Shown: positions 45,362 through 53,988, numbered from the stretch's first letter. The stretch: 64,000 nt of DNA from Actinopolymorpha pittospori (GCF_014873875.1 NZ_JADBEM010000001.1:5084001-5148000); one strand, 5' to 3'. Notes: generated from the letters alone by a model not told the origin. A program made the numbers and translations.

Positions 45362-46687
45362 GTGTCGTCGAGTGTCGTCCAGCGATCAACCAAGCACGGG
45401 AGGAATTGCGTGGGCGAGACAAGATCAGCAGGTAAGTCGTTTGACATTCCGAGAACGCTGATATGGAAGGCATACCTGAAAGTCAGTGACAACAAGGGTG
45501 CGGCAGGGGTCGACGGGCAGTCGTTGGCAGAGTTTGAAGAGGATCTTCAGAACAATCTGTTCAAGCTCTGGAACAGGATGTCGTCGGGGAGTTATTTCCC
45601 AGCGCCGGTAAAGGCCGTTCCCATCCCGAAGCCGGATGGTGGCACACGGATCCTCGGAGTGCCCACTATCGCCGACCGGATAGCGCAGACGGCCGTGGCG
45701 ATGATCCTGGAGCCGGACGTGGACCCCGTGTTCCACTCCGATTCCTACGGTTATCGTCCAGGGAAGTCTGCGCTGGACGCGGTGGAGGTGTGCAAGCAGC
45801 GGTGCTGGAGACGCCCATGGGTGGTCGATCTGGACATCCAGGGTTTCTTCGACAACGTTCCGCACGCTCAGATCGTCGCCGCGGTGGAGAAACACACCGA
45901 CCTGCCGTGGGTTGTGCTGTATGTGAAACGGTGGCTTGTCGCGCCGGTTCAGCAGCCAGACGGTAGTCGTGTCGTTCCCGTCAAGGGAACTCCACAAGGA
46001 TCGGCAATCTCACCATTGTTGTCGAATCTCTTCCTGCACTACGCGTTGGACTCCTGGCTGGCCAGGAAGTATCCGGTGGTGCGGTTCGAGAGGTACTGCG
46101 ACGACGTTGTCCTGCACTGTTACAGTCAGCGGCAAGCGAAGTTCATTCGCCATGTTGTTGCCGAACGGTTGCTGGAGTTCGGGTTGGTCTGTCACCCGGA
46201 CAAGACCCGCATCGTCTACTGCAAGCAGGAGGGGCGAGATGAGGAGTACCCGGTGACGAGCTTCACGTTCCTGGGCTTCGATTTTCGTCGCGCCCCTATC
46301 CGTCGCCGTGACGGCGTGCTGATGTGCGGGTTCGTCCCGCTCGTCGGCAAGGCTGCGTTGAAGTCGATGGCGCGGGTCATCCGGCAGTGGAAGCTGGGTC
46401 GCAGGACCAGTCTGAGTTTTCGGGGCCTCGCCGCGATGGTCAATCCCATCGTATCGGGGTGGATCAACTACTATGGGCGCTTCTACAAGTCCAGGTTGAT
46501 GCACTTTCTAGAGCAGCAGATCAATCCCTTCCTGGTGAAGTGGGCGATGCGGAAATACAAGCGACTGCGCCGTGCCAAGGGAAAGACGCGCCGGAAACTG
46601 GCCGAGATAGCGTCAGCGTTTCCAGCGATGTTCGCTCACTGGAAACACGGCGCGATGCCTACTGGTTCGACGGTGGGAGCCCGGTGA
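45362..46687 (+). CDS. ltrA: Group II intron reverse transcriptase/maturase
   Basis: A 441-residue protein from GTG 45362; a second GTG at 45410 is an alternative. RT blocks appear in order: AYLKVSDNKGAAGVDGQSLA, RILGVPTIADRIAQTAVAMI, VVDLDIQGFFDNV, KGTPQGSAISPLLSNLFL, and the catalytic box RYCDDVVLH, where most relatives read YADD. The maturase X domain (FRGLAAMVNPIVSGWINYYG) follows. I see no C-terminal HNH endonuclease. The last codons overlap domain V. Confidence 0.92.
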   Translation: MSSSVVQRSTKHGRNCVGETRSAGKSFDIPRTLIWKAYLKVSDNKGAAGVDGQSLAEFEEDLQNNLFKLWNRMSSGSYFPAPVKAVPIPKPDGGTRILGVPTIADRIAQTAVAMILEPDVDPVFHSDSYGYRPGKSALDAVEVCKQRCWRRPWVVDLDIQGFFDNVPHAQIVAAVEKHTDLPWVVLYVKRWLVAPVQQPDGSRVVPVKGTPQGSAISPLLSNLFLHYALDSWLARKYPVVRFERYCDDVVLHCYSQRQAKFIRHVVAERLLEFGLVCHPDKTRIVYCKQEGRDEEYPVTSFTFLGFDFRRAPIRRRDGVLMCGFVPLVGKAALKSMARVIRQWKLGRRTSLSFRGLAAMVNPIVSGWINYYGRFYKSRLMHFLEQQINPFLVKWAMRKYKRLRRAKGKTRRKLAEIASAFPAMFAHWKHGAMPTGSTVGAR

Positions 46688-46710
46688 CGGGAGACTGTCA
46701 CGCCGGGTTC
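46677..46710 (+). ncRNA. Group II intron domain V
   Basis: Thirty-four nucleotides starting GAGCCCGGTG and ending CGCCGGGTTC fold into the conserved hairpin with the AGC catalytic triad and a GAGA-type loop. A domain VI hairpin (AGCGGCGGG / CCCGCCGCT) follows at 46717-46742. Confidence 0.85.
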
Positions 46711-47453
46711 TGAGAGCAGCGGCGGGTGAAATTCCCGCCGCTGACTCACCTCGTAACAGATTCCTGTTCGCCCGACCGATTGACTGAGCTTGTGTTTCTT
46801 CAGAGTCGCGGCGAACGTGGCAGACGTGTAGTTGCTGCCGCGGTCGGAGTGGAATATCGCTTGGTCGGCGAGGTCGTGATTTCGGGCGGCCATTTCGATA
46901 GCCTTCTCGATGAGCTGGGTCTTGTAGTTGTCGTCCATCGCCCACCCAATCACTGCCTTGGTGTGGCAGTCGATGACGGTCGCCAGATAAACCCATCCCT
47001 CCCAGGTTTCGATATAGGTAATATCGCCGACCATCTTCTGCCCGGGGGCGTCGGCGGTGAAGTCGCGTTGGACGAGGTCGGGGATGTGAGGAACCAACCC
47101 GTCCCCCTCAGTCAGGCTCAACCGCCAGGGCTTGGGTTGGCAGGGCTCCAAGCCCAGCTCGCGCATCACGGACCGGACGAGCTCGGGCCCGCACGGCACG
47201 CCCCAGTCGGCCAGGTCCGCATGGACTCGCCGGTACCCGTAGGTGCCGTCGGAGTCGTCGAAAGATTTGTTGATGAAAAGCTTAAGCTCTTCGCGCCGTT
47301 CGGAGGTTGCCGACATCGGCCGGCCACGCCATTCATAGAATCCGGACCGGGACACTTCCAGGAGCGCGCACATCTTTACGATGGACAGCGTGGGTTCGGT
47401 GTTCGTAGCGATGTTTGTGGCATACTCCGCGTCGATGAACTCGAACGTGTCGC

Positions 47454-47744
47454 TCACCGATGATCTTTGGCAAAGTACGCTGCGGCTTTTTTCAGGAACT
47501 CGTTCTCCATGCGCAGTTCCCGCGCCTCACGCTCGAGTTCACGAAGCCGCGCGCGCTCACTGACGGTCAACGCCGGCTCGTCATCTGAATGCTCGCGACG
47601 GTAGTCGTTGACCCAATTGCCAAGGGTCGCCTCGTGGACACCGAGTTCCTTAGCAACCTGGGCGATCGGACGAGAGGTCTCGACCACCATCTTCACGGCC
47701 TCTTCTTTGAACTCGGCAGAGTAGTTCCTGCGGTGTTGTGGCAA
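47454..47744 (-). CDS. IS3 element 2 orfA
   Basis: A 96-residue orfA (MPQHRRNYSAEFKEEAVKMV) with an HTH (AQVAKELGVHEATLGNWVND) and a coiled coil (ARLRELEREARELRMENEFL). Its end overlaps the orfB start by 4 bp (47454-47457), as needed for frameshift fusion. Undamaged. Confidence 0.88.
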   Translation of the reverse strand: MPQHRRNYSAEFKEEAVKMVVETSRPIAQVAKELGVHEATLGNWVNDYRREHSDDEPALTVSERARLRELEREARELRMENEFLKKAAAYFAKDHR

Positions 47745-47995
47745 CTTTCTTCCCTTCCGGATTACCCAATCTTAGTTGGGCCGCTGTCCGGAAGGTTCGG
47801 GGCACCTCAAAGTGCACCGAGGCTGGGGTGTGCATGCCGATCCCGGAGTGCCTGTGCTCGTGGTTGTAGGCCGCGAAGAAGCGGTCGCAGAAGTTGCGGG
47901 CGTCTTGCAGGGACCCGAATCGCTGCGGAAAGTCTGGCACGTATTTCATGGTTTTGAATTGGGCTTCTGAGTAGGGGTTGATGCTCCTATAGATG

Positions 47996-49078
47996 TCAAG
48001 CGGCTTGGGGAAGATCTGTTCCGGTGGCGGCGGCTCTGCGTGGCGTTGGGCACAGGATGTGGTAGATCTCGCGTGCGATGTAGCGCTTGAGGCAGCGCAT
48101 GATCTCGGCCTTGCTCTTGCCTTCGGCGAGGCGGCGGGCCATGTACTTCTGGCTGGGGTCGTGCCAACGTAGGCGTACCACGGCGACACGGTGGAGCGTG
48201 GCGTTGGCTTGGCGGTCCCCACCGCGGTTGAGTCGATGACGGTTGGTCTTGCCTGAGGAGGCAGGGATCGGGTTCGAGCCGCACAACGCGGCAAACGCCG
48301 CCTCGGAGCGTAGCCGCCGCGGGTTGTCGCCGGCGGTGAGGAGGATCTGCGCGGCACCGTCGGGTCCGATGCCGAAGACGTCGAGGAGTCGGGGCGCGGC
48401 GCGGCCGGCTAGGCGTGCGATGTCGGCCTGCAGTGCCTTGATCTCAGCCCGCAGCGCGAGGTTGCGCTGAGCCAGGAGACGCAGCGTGTGGTGGGCGACT
48501 GCGGTTGGTGTGGTCAGTTCGCCCGGTTCGAACGCGGCGCAGCGCTCAAGCAGCTTGCCAACCGCTAGGTCGGCCAGTTGCTCCCGCAGCTGCGCTGGTG
48601 CTGTCACCAGGATCGCCTTGATTTGGTTGATGGCCTGGGTGCGGGTCTTGACCGCGGAGTCTTTGGCCATCTTGAGCATGCGGAGCATCTCGGCGTCGCC
48701 GTCGGCGTGCTTGGGAGTGCTCGCGGCGACACCGGACAGCACGGCTCTGGCGGCCATCTCCGCGTCGATGGGGTCGCTCTTGCCGCGGCGGTGGCGGGTG
48801 GCCCGGTCGGGCCGGTTGACCTCGATGACGCGGTGCCCGCGTCGGCGCAGCACCCGGGCGAGTTCGGCACCGTAGGAACCCGTGCCCTCCAGGCCGAAGG
48901 CGTCGACCTGGCCGAGCGCGACGGCCCACCGCTCGAGCTGGTCATAGCCAGTCTGCGTAGTCGGGATATGTAGTTCGTCCAGGCGGGCCCCAAGCTGGCT
49001 GAGTGCGACCGCGACGTGGGTGTCGGCGTGGGTGTCCACCCCGATCGTGATCCGCCGGTTGTCCTCGGGGTGCGGCAT
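47996..49078 (-). CDS. IS110-family transposase (DEDD)
   Basis: A 360-residue recombinase. The N-terminal RuvC-like domain has TIGVDTHADTHV, FGLEGTGSYGAEL and GKSDPIDAEMAAR, supplying the DEDD acidic residues. The C-terminal Transposase_20 domain contains LLDVFGIGPDGAAQILLTAG, AALCGSNPIPASSGKTNRHR and LNRGGDRQANATLHRVA with its conserved serine region. It recombines the element into a sequence-specific target under RNA guidance. Complete. Confidence 0.92.
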   Translation of the reverse strand: MPHPEDNRRITIGVDTHADTHVAVALSQLGARLDELHIPTTQTGYDQLERWAVALGQVDAFGLEGTGSYGAELARVLRRRGHRVIEVNRPDRATRHRRGKSDPIDAEMAARAVLSGVAASTPKHADGDAEMLRMLKMAKDSAVKTRTQAINQIKAILVTAPAQLREQLADLAVGKLLERCAAFEPGELTTPTAVAHHTLRLLAQRNLALRAEIKALQADIARLAGRAAPRLLDVFGIGPDGAAQILLTAGDNPRRLRSEAAFAALCGSNPIPASSGKTNRHRLNRGGDRQANATLHRVAVVRLRWHDPSQKYMARRLAEGKSKAEIMRCLKRYIAREIYHILCPTPRRAAATGTDLPQAA

Positions 49079-49312
49079 GCTGGTGATGGCTGTCTCCTCC
49101 GTCGTGAGCGGTGGTGGTGGTCACCGCCGGACGGGCGGGCGGACAGGACTGCGACGGGGCCTCTAGGCCAGGCTCCTATCAGGTCACTGCCCGACCGGCC
49201 GGCGGGCCAGACGCCTCCCCGGACACGGGCCGACAGATCAACCCGAAGGCACCGGAGGCCGGTCATTAGAGGGGTCAGACCCGGCCCGGGGAGGCATAAG
49301 AAAATCATCACA
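49079..49312 (-). ncRNA. Putative bridge-RNA-coding leader of IS110
   Basis: About 234 bp lie between the upstream element end and the transposase start. Several GC-rich inverted segments are visible (for example GGCCGGTC near 49259 against GACCGGCC near 49193). In related elements this leader encodes a structured bridge RNA that pairs with both target and donor. Structure was not computed here. Confidence 0.4.
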
Positions 49313-49354
49313 GTCATTCGATGTGCGGGGACGGGAATGGGACCGCAGGACGCC

Positions 49355-50529
49355 TAGTGTTGCGTGATTCTGGTCGCGTTATTTCGCGTTGTTGTCGACG
49401 AGTTTCTTGATGTTGGTCTGGACGAGGCGGACCTTGGCGAGGATCTCTTCGCTGGTAGCGGTCCAGGCGAACGGCTTCGCGTCGACGTTCCAGGTGTCGA
49501 TGTAGTCCTTGATCTGTTTGATCAGCACGTTCACCGAGGTGAAGGTGCCGCGGCGGATCGACTGGCGGGTCAGGATCCCGAACCACGTCTCGATCTGGTT
49601 GATCCAGCTCGATCCGACCGGGGTGAAGTGGAACCTGACGTGCGGATTCTCCTCCAGCCAGGCCTCCACCTCCGGCGTGGTGTGGGTGGACAGGTTGTCC
49701 AACACGACATGGACCTCTTTGCCCGTATGAGGTTTGACGGCCTTCTTCAAGAAGGCCAGGAAGTTCACCCCGTCCCGGGTCGGCCTGCACTCCCCGACGA
49801 CCTGGCCGGTGCCCACATCCAAAGCGGCGAACAGGTTCGTGACACCGTGCCGCACATAGTCGTGGGTGCGTTTCTCGGTCACGCCGAAGTCCAACGGCAG
49901 CAACGGCTGGGTCCGGTCCAACGCCTGGATCTGAGTCTTCTCATCGATGGAGAGCACCACCGCACCACCGGGCGGGTCCAGATACAACCCGACCACATCG
50001 GAGACCTTCTCCGCGAACGCGGGATCCCTGGACAACTTGAACGTGGCATGCCGGTGCGGCGCAAGCCCCTCCTCCCGCCACACCCGAGCCACATAGCTCC
50101 ACGACACACAGATCCCCTCGACCCGCTTCAGATACCCAGCCAACCCACGGGTCGACCAGTGCGACAGCCCCGTCTCCACCGGCGGAGAAGTCCTGGTCAA
50201 CGCCACCACCCGAGCCCGCACCCGCGGTGGAACCTGCACCCGCGGCGCAGCCCGATCACGATCCTCCAACCCGGCCAGGCCATGCTCGGCGTGGCGGCGG
50301 ACCCACCGATCCACCGTCGGCAACGACACCCCCGCCAACTCCGCGATGTCCTTACGACGCCGACCTTCCCCATGCCACAACACGATCCGCGCCCGAGTCG
50401 CCAGCACAGCCGACACATCCCGACTGTTCACCAACGCCCGCAACTCAGCGTCCTGCTCCACCGAAAGCTCCACACCGAGTCAACGAGCCACAACACGAAA
50501 AGTAACGCAACCAGAATCACGCAACACTA
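49355..50529. mobile_element. IS630-family insertion sequence (copy 2)
   Basis: The same 1,175-bp length and ends as the copy at 4381-5555, inverted. It is inserted at the TA of GATCTAGGC within IS3 element 1 orfB, splitting LLVDL from GVLRS. The unoccupied form of this target survives in the remnant near 23413. Confidence 0.93.
49379..50473 (-). CDS. IS630-family transposase (copy 2)
   Basis: A 364-residue protein identical in layout to copy 1: HTH near residues 35-60, SIDEKTQIQ, VVLDNLSTH and SSWINQIETWF. About five residues differ, for example LEDRDRA for LDDRDRA and GTGQVVGE for GTGRVIGE. Complete and probably active. Confidence 0.92.
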   Translation of the reverse strand: MELSVEQDAELRALVNSRDVSAVLATRARIVLWHGEGRRRKDIAELAGVSLPTVDRWVRRHAEHGLAGLEDRDRAAPRVQVPPRVRARVVALTRTSPPVETGLSHWSTRGLAGYLKRVEGICVSWSYVARVWREEGLAPHRHATFKLSRDPAFAEKVSDVVGLYLDPPGGAVVLSIDEKTQIQALDRTQPLLPLDFGVTEKRTHDYVRHGVTNLFAALDVGTGQVVGECRPTRDGVNFLAFLKKAVKPHTGKEVHVVLDNLSTHTTPEVEAWLEENPHVRFHFTPVGSSWINQIETWFGILTRQSIRRGTFTSVNVLIKQIKDYIDTWNVDAKPFAWTATSEEILAKVRLVQTNIKKLVDNNAK

Positions 50530-51159
50530 GATCGACCAGTAGCTCCGACACGGGTTTGGAGACCATGGCCCCGCCTCGGTCGGCGTGGATTGTGTGTGGT
50601 TCGACCCCGTTACGGTTGACCGCGTCGGTGAGGAAATCTCTGGCCAGCACCGCGTCCTCGGCTGCAGCGACCAACCACCCCGTGACGTAGCGGGAGAAGA
50701 TATCGAGGATGACGTAACACTTGTACCAGACGCCTTTGGCCGGTCCTTTCAACGCGGTGATATCCCACGACCAGACCTCACTTGGGCCGCGGGCAGCCAA
50801 CTCCGGTCGCACTCGTGGTGGATGGGTGGCTACCCGGCGCCGCTCGGAGGTCTGCCCGGCGGCGCGGGCGATCCGATACATGGTGGACATTGAGCACCAG
50901 TACCTGCCCTCGTCCAGCTCACGAGCCCAGACCTGGGGGATCGCCAGGTCCGCGTAGGCAGGGCTCGCGAGCAGGTCGAGCACGCGGGTGCGCTCGGCCT
51001 GGGTCAGCGTCTGCGGCGGTGGTGTGCGTGGTAGCCGGGGACCGTGCACCACGGGCTTGGGGTTGGCGTGGCGGTAGTGGGTGGCCCGGGAGATCCCGGT
51101 CAGCGCACACGCCTTCTGCACGGAGATCGCTGCCGCACGCAACTGCGTGAGGGAGGCCT

Positions 51160-51603
51160 TCATGACGTCTTCGACGGAGGTTCGTTCTCCGCGCTCTCGG
51201 AGAGTCCTTCCAAGAGCGCGTGCGCTTTTCCCATGATGTCCAACGCCATCCGTGTTTTCGTCAGCTCGGATTTCAGTTTCTCGTTCTGGCGGCGCAGTTT
51301 CTCCAACTCGACCTGTTCGGCGGATTTCCTCGGTCGGCCCGCCGGGACTGGTGTGTTGGTCGCGTCGGACAGGGCGCCGGCGTCGCGGGCCCGTGTCCAT
51401 TCGATGACGTGGGAGGAGTACAAGCCCTCGCGGCGCAGGATCGCGCCTTTCTCGCCGTTGGGTGCGTTCTCGTACTCGGCGACGATCATCAGCTTGTACT
51501 CCGGGCTGAACACTCGTCGTGACGGTCGGGGTGCCGGATCGGTCTCTTCGGCCGGAGGGGTGGACGGCCTGGGCTGCTTGTCGGGTGGTGGGGACACGTG
51601 CAC
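51160..51603 (-). CDS. IS3 element 1 orfA
   Basis: A 147-residue orfA with an HTH (FSPEYKLMIVAEYENAPNGE, GAILRREGLYSSHVIEW) and a leucine-zipper-like C-terminus (QVELEKLRRQNEKLKSELTK). It normally joins orfB by programmed frameshifting; here the two overlap as ATGA at 51160-51163. OrfB is disrupted, so the product has no partner from this copy. Confidence 0.85.
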   Translation of the reverse strand: MHVSPPPDKQPRPSTPPAEETDPAPRPSRRVFSPEYKLMIVAEYENAPNGEKGAILRREGLYSSHVIEWTRARDAGALSDATNTPVPAGRPRKSAEQVELEKLRRQNEKLKSELTKTRMALDIMGKAHALLEGLSESAENEPPSKTS

Positions 51604-51660
51604 AAGGATCTCCGATCCCGCCCTCGGTCAGGAACCCCCGTACTCACTCGGGGTGTCTCA

Positions 51661-52071
51661 CACCAGCCTGACAAAGAGGGTCCAACTCCTAGCCAGCCTC
51701 GCCGCCGTCACACCCGAAGGCGCCAACGCCTGTTGCGCAGACCCCGGCAAGCCAGACGGTGCCTGTGAGCAGGCAGACCAACCCGTCGGATAGGACTCAA
51801 GGTCGGGGATCGCCCTGGACGCGGAAGCGACAGGCGCCCCGGTTGACAAGCAAGCCCATCAGTCTGTGGACAGTAAGAGCGGGGTGACGGCGAGTTACGA
51901 CATCATTGTGCGCACGTTCGGGGCGAGCCAACCTCGCGCCTGCCGGCCACGCCCATGGGGAGGTGGGGCGGGCACGTCGGAAGGAACCCCGGACGCTGAT
52001 CAACAAGCAGGGACCTACCGTAGGGGCGGTCAGACCGCAATACCCGAGGTTCCGCAGTGCGTCTCCGTGGG
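51661..52071. other. Stretch without a supportable gene
   Basis: Between the IS3 end and the ligase remnant no frame has a recognisable family. The missing front half of the CDF transporter is not here, which suggests a deletion beside the IS3 element. Confidence 0.4.
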
Positions 52072-52169
52072 CCGATCGAGCCCATGCTCGCCAAGAGCAT
52101 CGACCGCCTGCCCCCACCGCCTGCCGAAGGGTCCGCGACGAACCGAAGTTCGACGGGTACCTTCACTGA
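52072..52169 (+). pseudogene. ATP-dependent DNA ligase, N-terminal remnant
   Basis: The plus strand reads PIEPMLAKSIDRLPPPPAEG and then, one frame away, DEPKFDGYLH. The pattern PMLA...EPKxDG, with the nucleotidyl-accepting Lys in the last motif, is the start of LigC/LigD-type ATP-dependent DNA ligases. Only about 30 residues remain and they are split by a frameshift. Confidence 0.5.
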
Positions 52170-52206
52170 ACCTGTCAACCTGCATTGAACGTTGCTGAGG
52201 TTTGGG

Positions 52207-52936
52207 GGCTCTTCGAAATTGGTGGGGGTTTGAGCGCCGGGCGGGGTTCCACTGTGGACCCTGACTGATAGATGCCCGCAGCTCTCGTAGATCATGTTGT
52301 TGTCGAAGCAAGATGATCACAACAGAAGAGCTACGGGCGTGGTAAACGATACGACGCGGTTGTTGGGCCTTGACGGCCTGGCCGTGGTCGGGGTCGCCGA
52401 CGACCCCGACGGACCGGTGGTGCACCTGGTCACCGCTGACGAGTGGGCACGCTACTGCCCGGACTGTGGCACCCAGGCGCGGCGGTCGAAGGGCCGGCGG
52501 GTGACCCGGCCGCGTGACCTGCCGGTCGGTGGCCGCCGACCGCGGTTGGTGTGGGCCAAGCGCCGCTGGCGCTGCGACGAGCCGGCGTGCCGGCGTCGCT
52601 CGTTCACCGAGTCGGTCCCGGCAGTACCGCCGCGCAAGCGGCCAACCACACGGTTACGGGCTGCGGCCGGGGCGGCGGTGGCCGATCAGGGCCGCACGGT
52701 CGTCCAGGCGGCTCGGGACCATGCGCTGTCCTGGCCGGTCGTCGCGGCGGCGTTCACCAGTCACGCCCGGGCGGTGCTGCCGGCCCAGCCCGAGCCGGTG
52801 CAGGTGCTCGGTATCGACGAGATCCGCCGAGGACGGCCGAGATGGATCCCCGACGAGGTCCGCGGGGTCTGGCAGACCGCCGTGGACCGTTGGCACGTCA
52901 CGTGGGCACCTCGACGCCCGCTAATTTCGTTGAGCC
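52207..52936. mobile_element. ISL3-family element, internally truncated
   Basis: The left repeat GGCTCTTCGAAATTGG at 52207 is matched by an inverted copy ending TTTCGTTGAGCC at 52914-52936 (about 18 of 23). Only 730 bp lie between, about half of a normal element, and the transposase is cut. A second right-end-like sequence lies at 53927-53949. Confidence 0.65.
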
Positions 52937-52947
52937 CGCACCTGTGA
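52339..52947 (+). pseudogene. ISL3-family transposase, N-terminal half
   Basis: From GTG 52339 the frame has the zinc-binding region (YCPDCGT, CDEPACRRRSF), the HTH and the start of the DDE core (VLGIDEIRRGRPRWIPDEVR), then runs into the truncated right end and stops at 52947. The rest of the catalytic domain is missing. Confidence 0.75.
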
Positions 52948-53016
52948 TCGTGTTGGCTAGCGGCACCGAACTGTCAGTACTGCTGGTGTCCGCTTGGCTG
53001 TAGCAGGGAGTTAAAC

Positions 53017-53808
53017 GTGCAGGACATTGTCGTCGACCCCGGTGCCCATAATCGGGCAGCCTGGGACAAGTATGTCCAGGAGGGCAACGAGTGGTCGAGG
53101 CCGGTGAGTGCTGAGGATGTCGAGCGCGCCCGCATGGGCGACTGGTCGATTGTTCTCATCGGGCGTGAGCCAGTCGACCGCTCCTGGCTGCCGACGGACC
53201 TGACCGGCAAGGACGTGTTGTGCCTGGCCTCCGGCGGTGGCCAGCAGGGTCCGATCCTCGCCGCCGCAGGGGCGCGGGTCACCGTGTTCGACAACTCGCC
53301 CCGCCAGCTCGGCCAGGACCAGATGGTGGCGGCGCGCGACGGACTCGAGCTGCGCACCGTCCTGGGTGACATGCGCGACCTCGACGCCTTCGGCGACGCA
53401 GCATTCGAGCTGGTGTTCCACCCGGTCTCGAACTTATTTGTACCCGACTTGGCACCGGTGTGGCGTGAGTGCTTCCGCGTCCTGCGACCGGGCGGAACTC
53501 TGCTCGTGGGCTTCCTCAACCCTGATGTGTACTTGTTCGACCACGAGGCCCTCGATGAGCGCGGCGAGCTGGTCGTCGTGCACAAGCTGCCCTACAGCGA
53601 TGTCACGCAGTACTCCGCCGAGGAACGCGCCACGAAGTTCGGCGCGGATGCCCCTCTTGAATATAGTCACACCCTCACCGACCAGATCGGCGGGCAACTC
53701 GCCGCGGGGTTCGTCCTCACCGGCTTCGCAGAAGCACCGGACCAATCCAACGCATCCGCCCAATACATGTCGAACTATTTTGCGACGCTGGCGGTCAAGC
53801 CAGGCTGA
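53017..53808 (+). CDS. Class I SAM-dependent methyltransferase
   Basis: A 263-residue methyltransferase from GTG 53017. The SAM-binding motif I is DVLCLASGGGQQGPILAAAG, motif II has VTVFDNSPRQL, an acidic site follows in LGDMRDLDAF, and motif IV reads FELVFHPVSNLFVPD. The C-terminal half has RVLRPGGTLLVGFLNP. Substrate unknown. It lies alone between two ISL3-type right ends and is intact, unlike its neighbours, so it may be a passenger gene. Confidence 0.82.
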   Translation: MQDIVVDPGAHNRAAWDKYVQEGNEWSRPVSAEDVERARMGDWSIVLIGREPVDRSWLPTDLTGKDVLCLASGGGQQGPILAAAGARVTVFDNSPRQLGQDQMVAARDGLELRTVLGDMRDLDAFGDAAFELVFHPVSNLFVPDLAPVWRECFRVLRPGGTLLVGFLNPDVYLFDHEALDERGELVVVHKLPYSDVTQYSAEERATKFGADAPLEYSHTLTDQIGGQLAAGFVLTGFAEAPDQSNASAQYMSNYFATLAVKPG

Positions 53809-53926
53809 CCCAGCCGCGGCGCCGGCCGAGACGGCCGTGAACAACGACATGCCATTCGAAGATTGGCCACTGGTGTATTCGATTTGGCCAATCTCCGACT
53901 GGCCAAGTGGAGCGCTGTGCCAGCCG

Positions 53927-53949
53927 ACCCCCACTAACTTCGCTGACCC
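53927..53949. repeat. Second ISL3-like right terminal repeat
   Basis: ACCCCCACTAACTTCGCTG matches the inverse of the left ISL3 repeat at 52207 at about 18 of 23 positions, as well as the nearer right end does. It follows the methyltransferase gene. Confidence 0.4.
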
Positions 53950-53988
53950 GGTTTGGGTTCGGTCTTGACCGCCCGCCGCCTTGTCAGG

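Larger units (their letters stand above)
44823..46750 (+). mobile_element. Bacterial group II intron
   Basis: The 5' end begins GTGTG, matching the GUGYG consensus, at 44823. The 3' end falls at about 46750 after domains V and VI; joining GGCCATGGCGTTG to TCGTAACAGATTCC restores the orfB reading CYDNAMAE. The intron encodes a reverse transcriptase/maturase on its own strand. It should move by reverse splicing into DNA. The ends are placed by restoring the host reading frame and could be off by a base or two. Confidence 0.85.
44618..47457 (-). pseudogene. IS3 element 2 transposase orfB, split by the intron
   Basis: The N-terminal part (47457-46751) contains VKMCALLEVSRSGFYEWRGR, VGDITYIETWEGWVYLATVI and IFHSDRGSNYTSATFA, ending at GRTGICY. 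The C-terminal part (44822-44618) resumes NAMAESFFAALKNERVHRTQ and ends LNRQLAA. The gap is the group II intron on the opposite strand. Because the intron is antisense to orfB, it cannot be spliced from the transposase mRNA, so the gene is truly broken. Confidence 0.88.
44576..47809. mobile_element. IS3-family element 2, carrying a group II intron
   Basis: Terminal repeats read TGATGCGCCCCGAACC at the left and, inverted, TGAGGTGCCCCGAACC at the right, continuing CTTCCGGACAGC in both. The 3-bp target AAG is duplicated at 44573-44575 and 47810-47812. It lies inside orfB of IS3 element 1, splitting VHF from GTADQ. Without the 1,928-bp intron it is about 1.3 kb long. Orientation is minus, like its host element. 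Confidence 0.9.
47980..49312. mobile_element. IS110-family insertion sequence
   Basis: A 1,333-bp element with no inverted repeats, inserted between AATGAC and AACCCC of IS3 element 1 orfB (restoring TSNDNPYSEA when removed). The transposase is on the minus strand, with a 230-bp non-coding leader before its start. Boundaries are inferred from the restored reading frame and may be off by up to three bases. Confidence 0.85.
44416..51163 (-). pseudogene. IS3 element 1 transposase orfB, in four pieces
   Basis: Piece 1 (51163 to about 50530) starts MKASLTQLRAAAISVQKACA and includes EVWSWDITALKGP and HADRGGAMVSKPVSELLVDL. Piece 2 (49354-49313) is GVLRSHSRPRTSND. Piece 3 (47979 to about 47810) is NPYSEAQFKTMKYVPDFPQ through GMHTPASVHF. 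Piece 4 (44575-44416) is GTADQIRIQRQHTLNQAYAA to the stop. Joined, they give a normal DDE integrase-like transposase with D, D and E (SEAQFKT) present. Each gap is exactly one mobile element. Confidence 0.88.
44401..51660. mobile_element. IS3-family element 1, split by three insertions (nested composite)
   Basis: Reading the minus strand and removing the inserts gives one continuous IS3 element: orfA (51603-51160) and orfB (51163-44416). The inserts are IS630 (49355-50529), IS110 (47980-49312) and IS3 element 2 (44576-47809), the last carrying a group II intron. Ends share TGAGACA at 44401 and, inverted, at 51660; the rest of the repeat is weak. Without inserts the element would be about 1.5 kb, the family norm. 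No target duplication seen. Confidence 0.85.
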
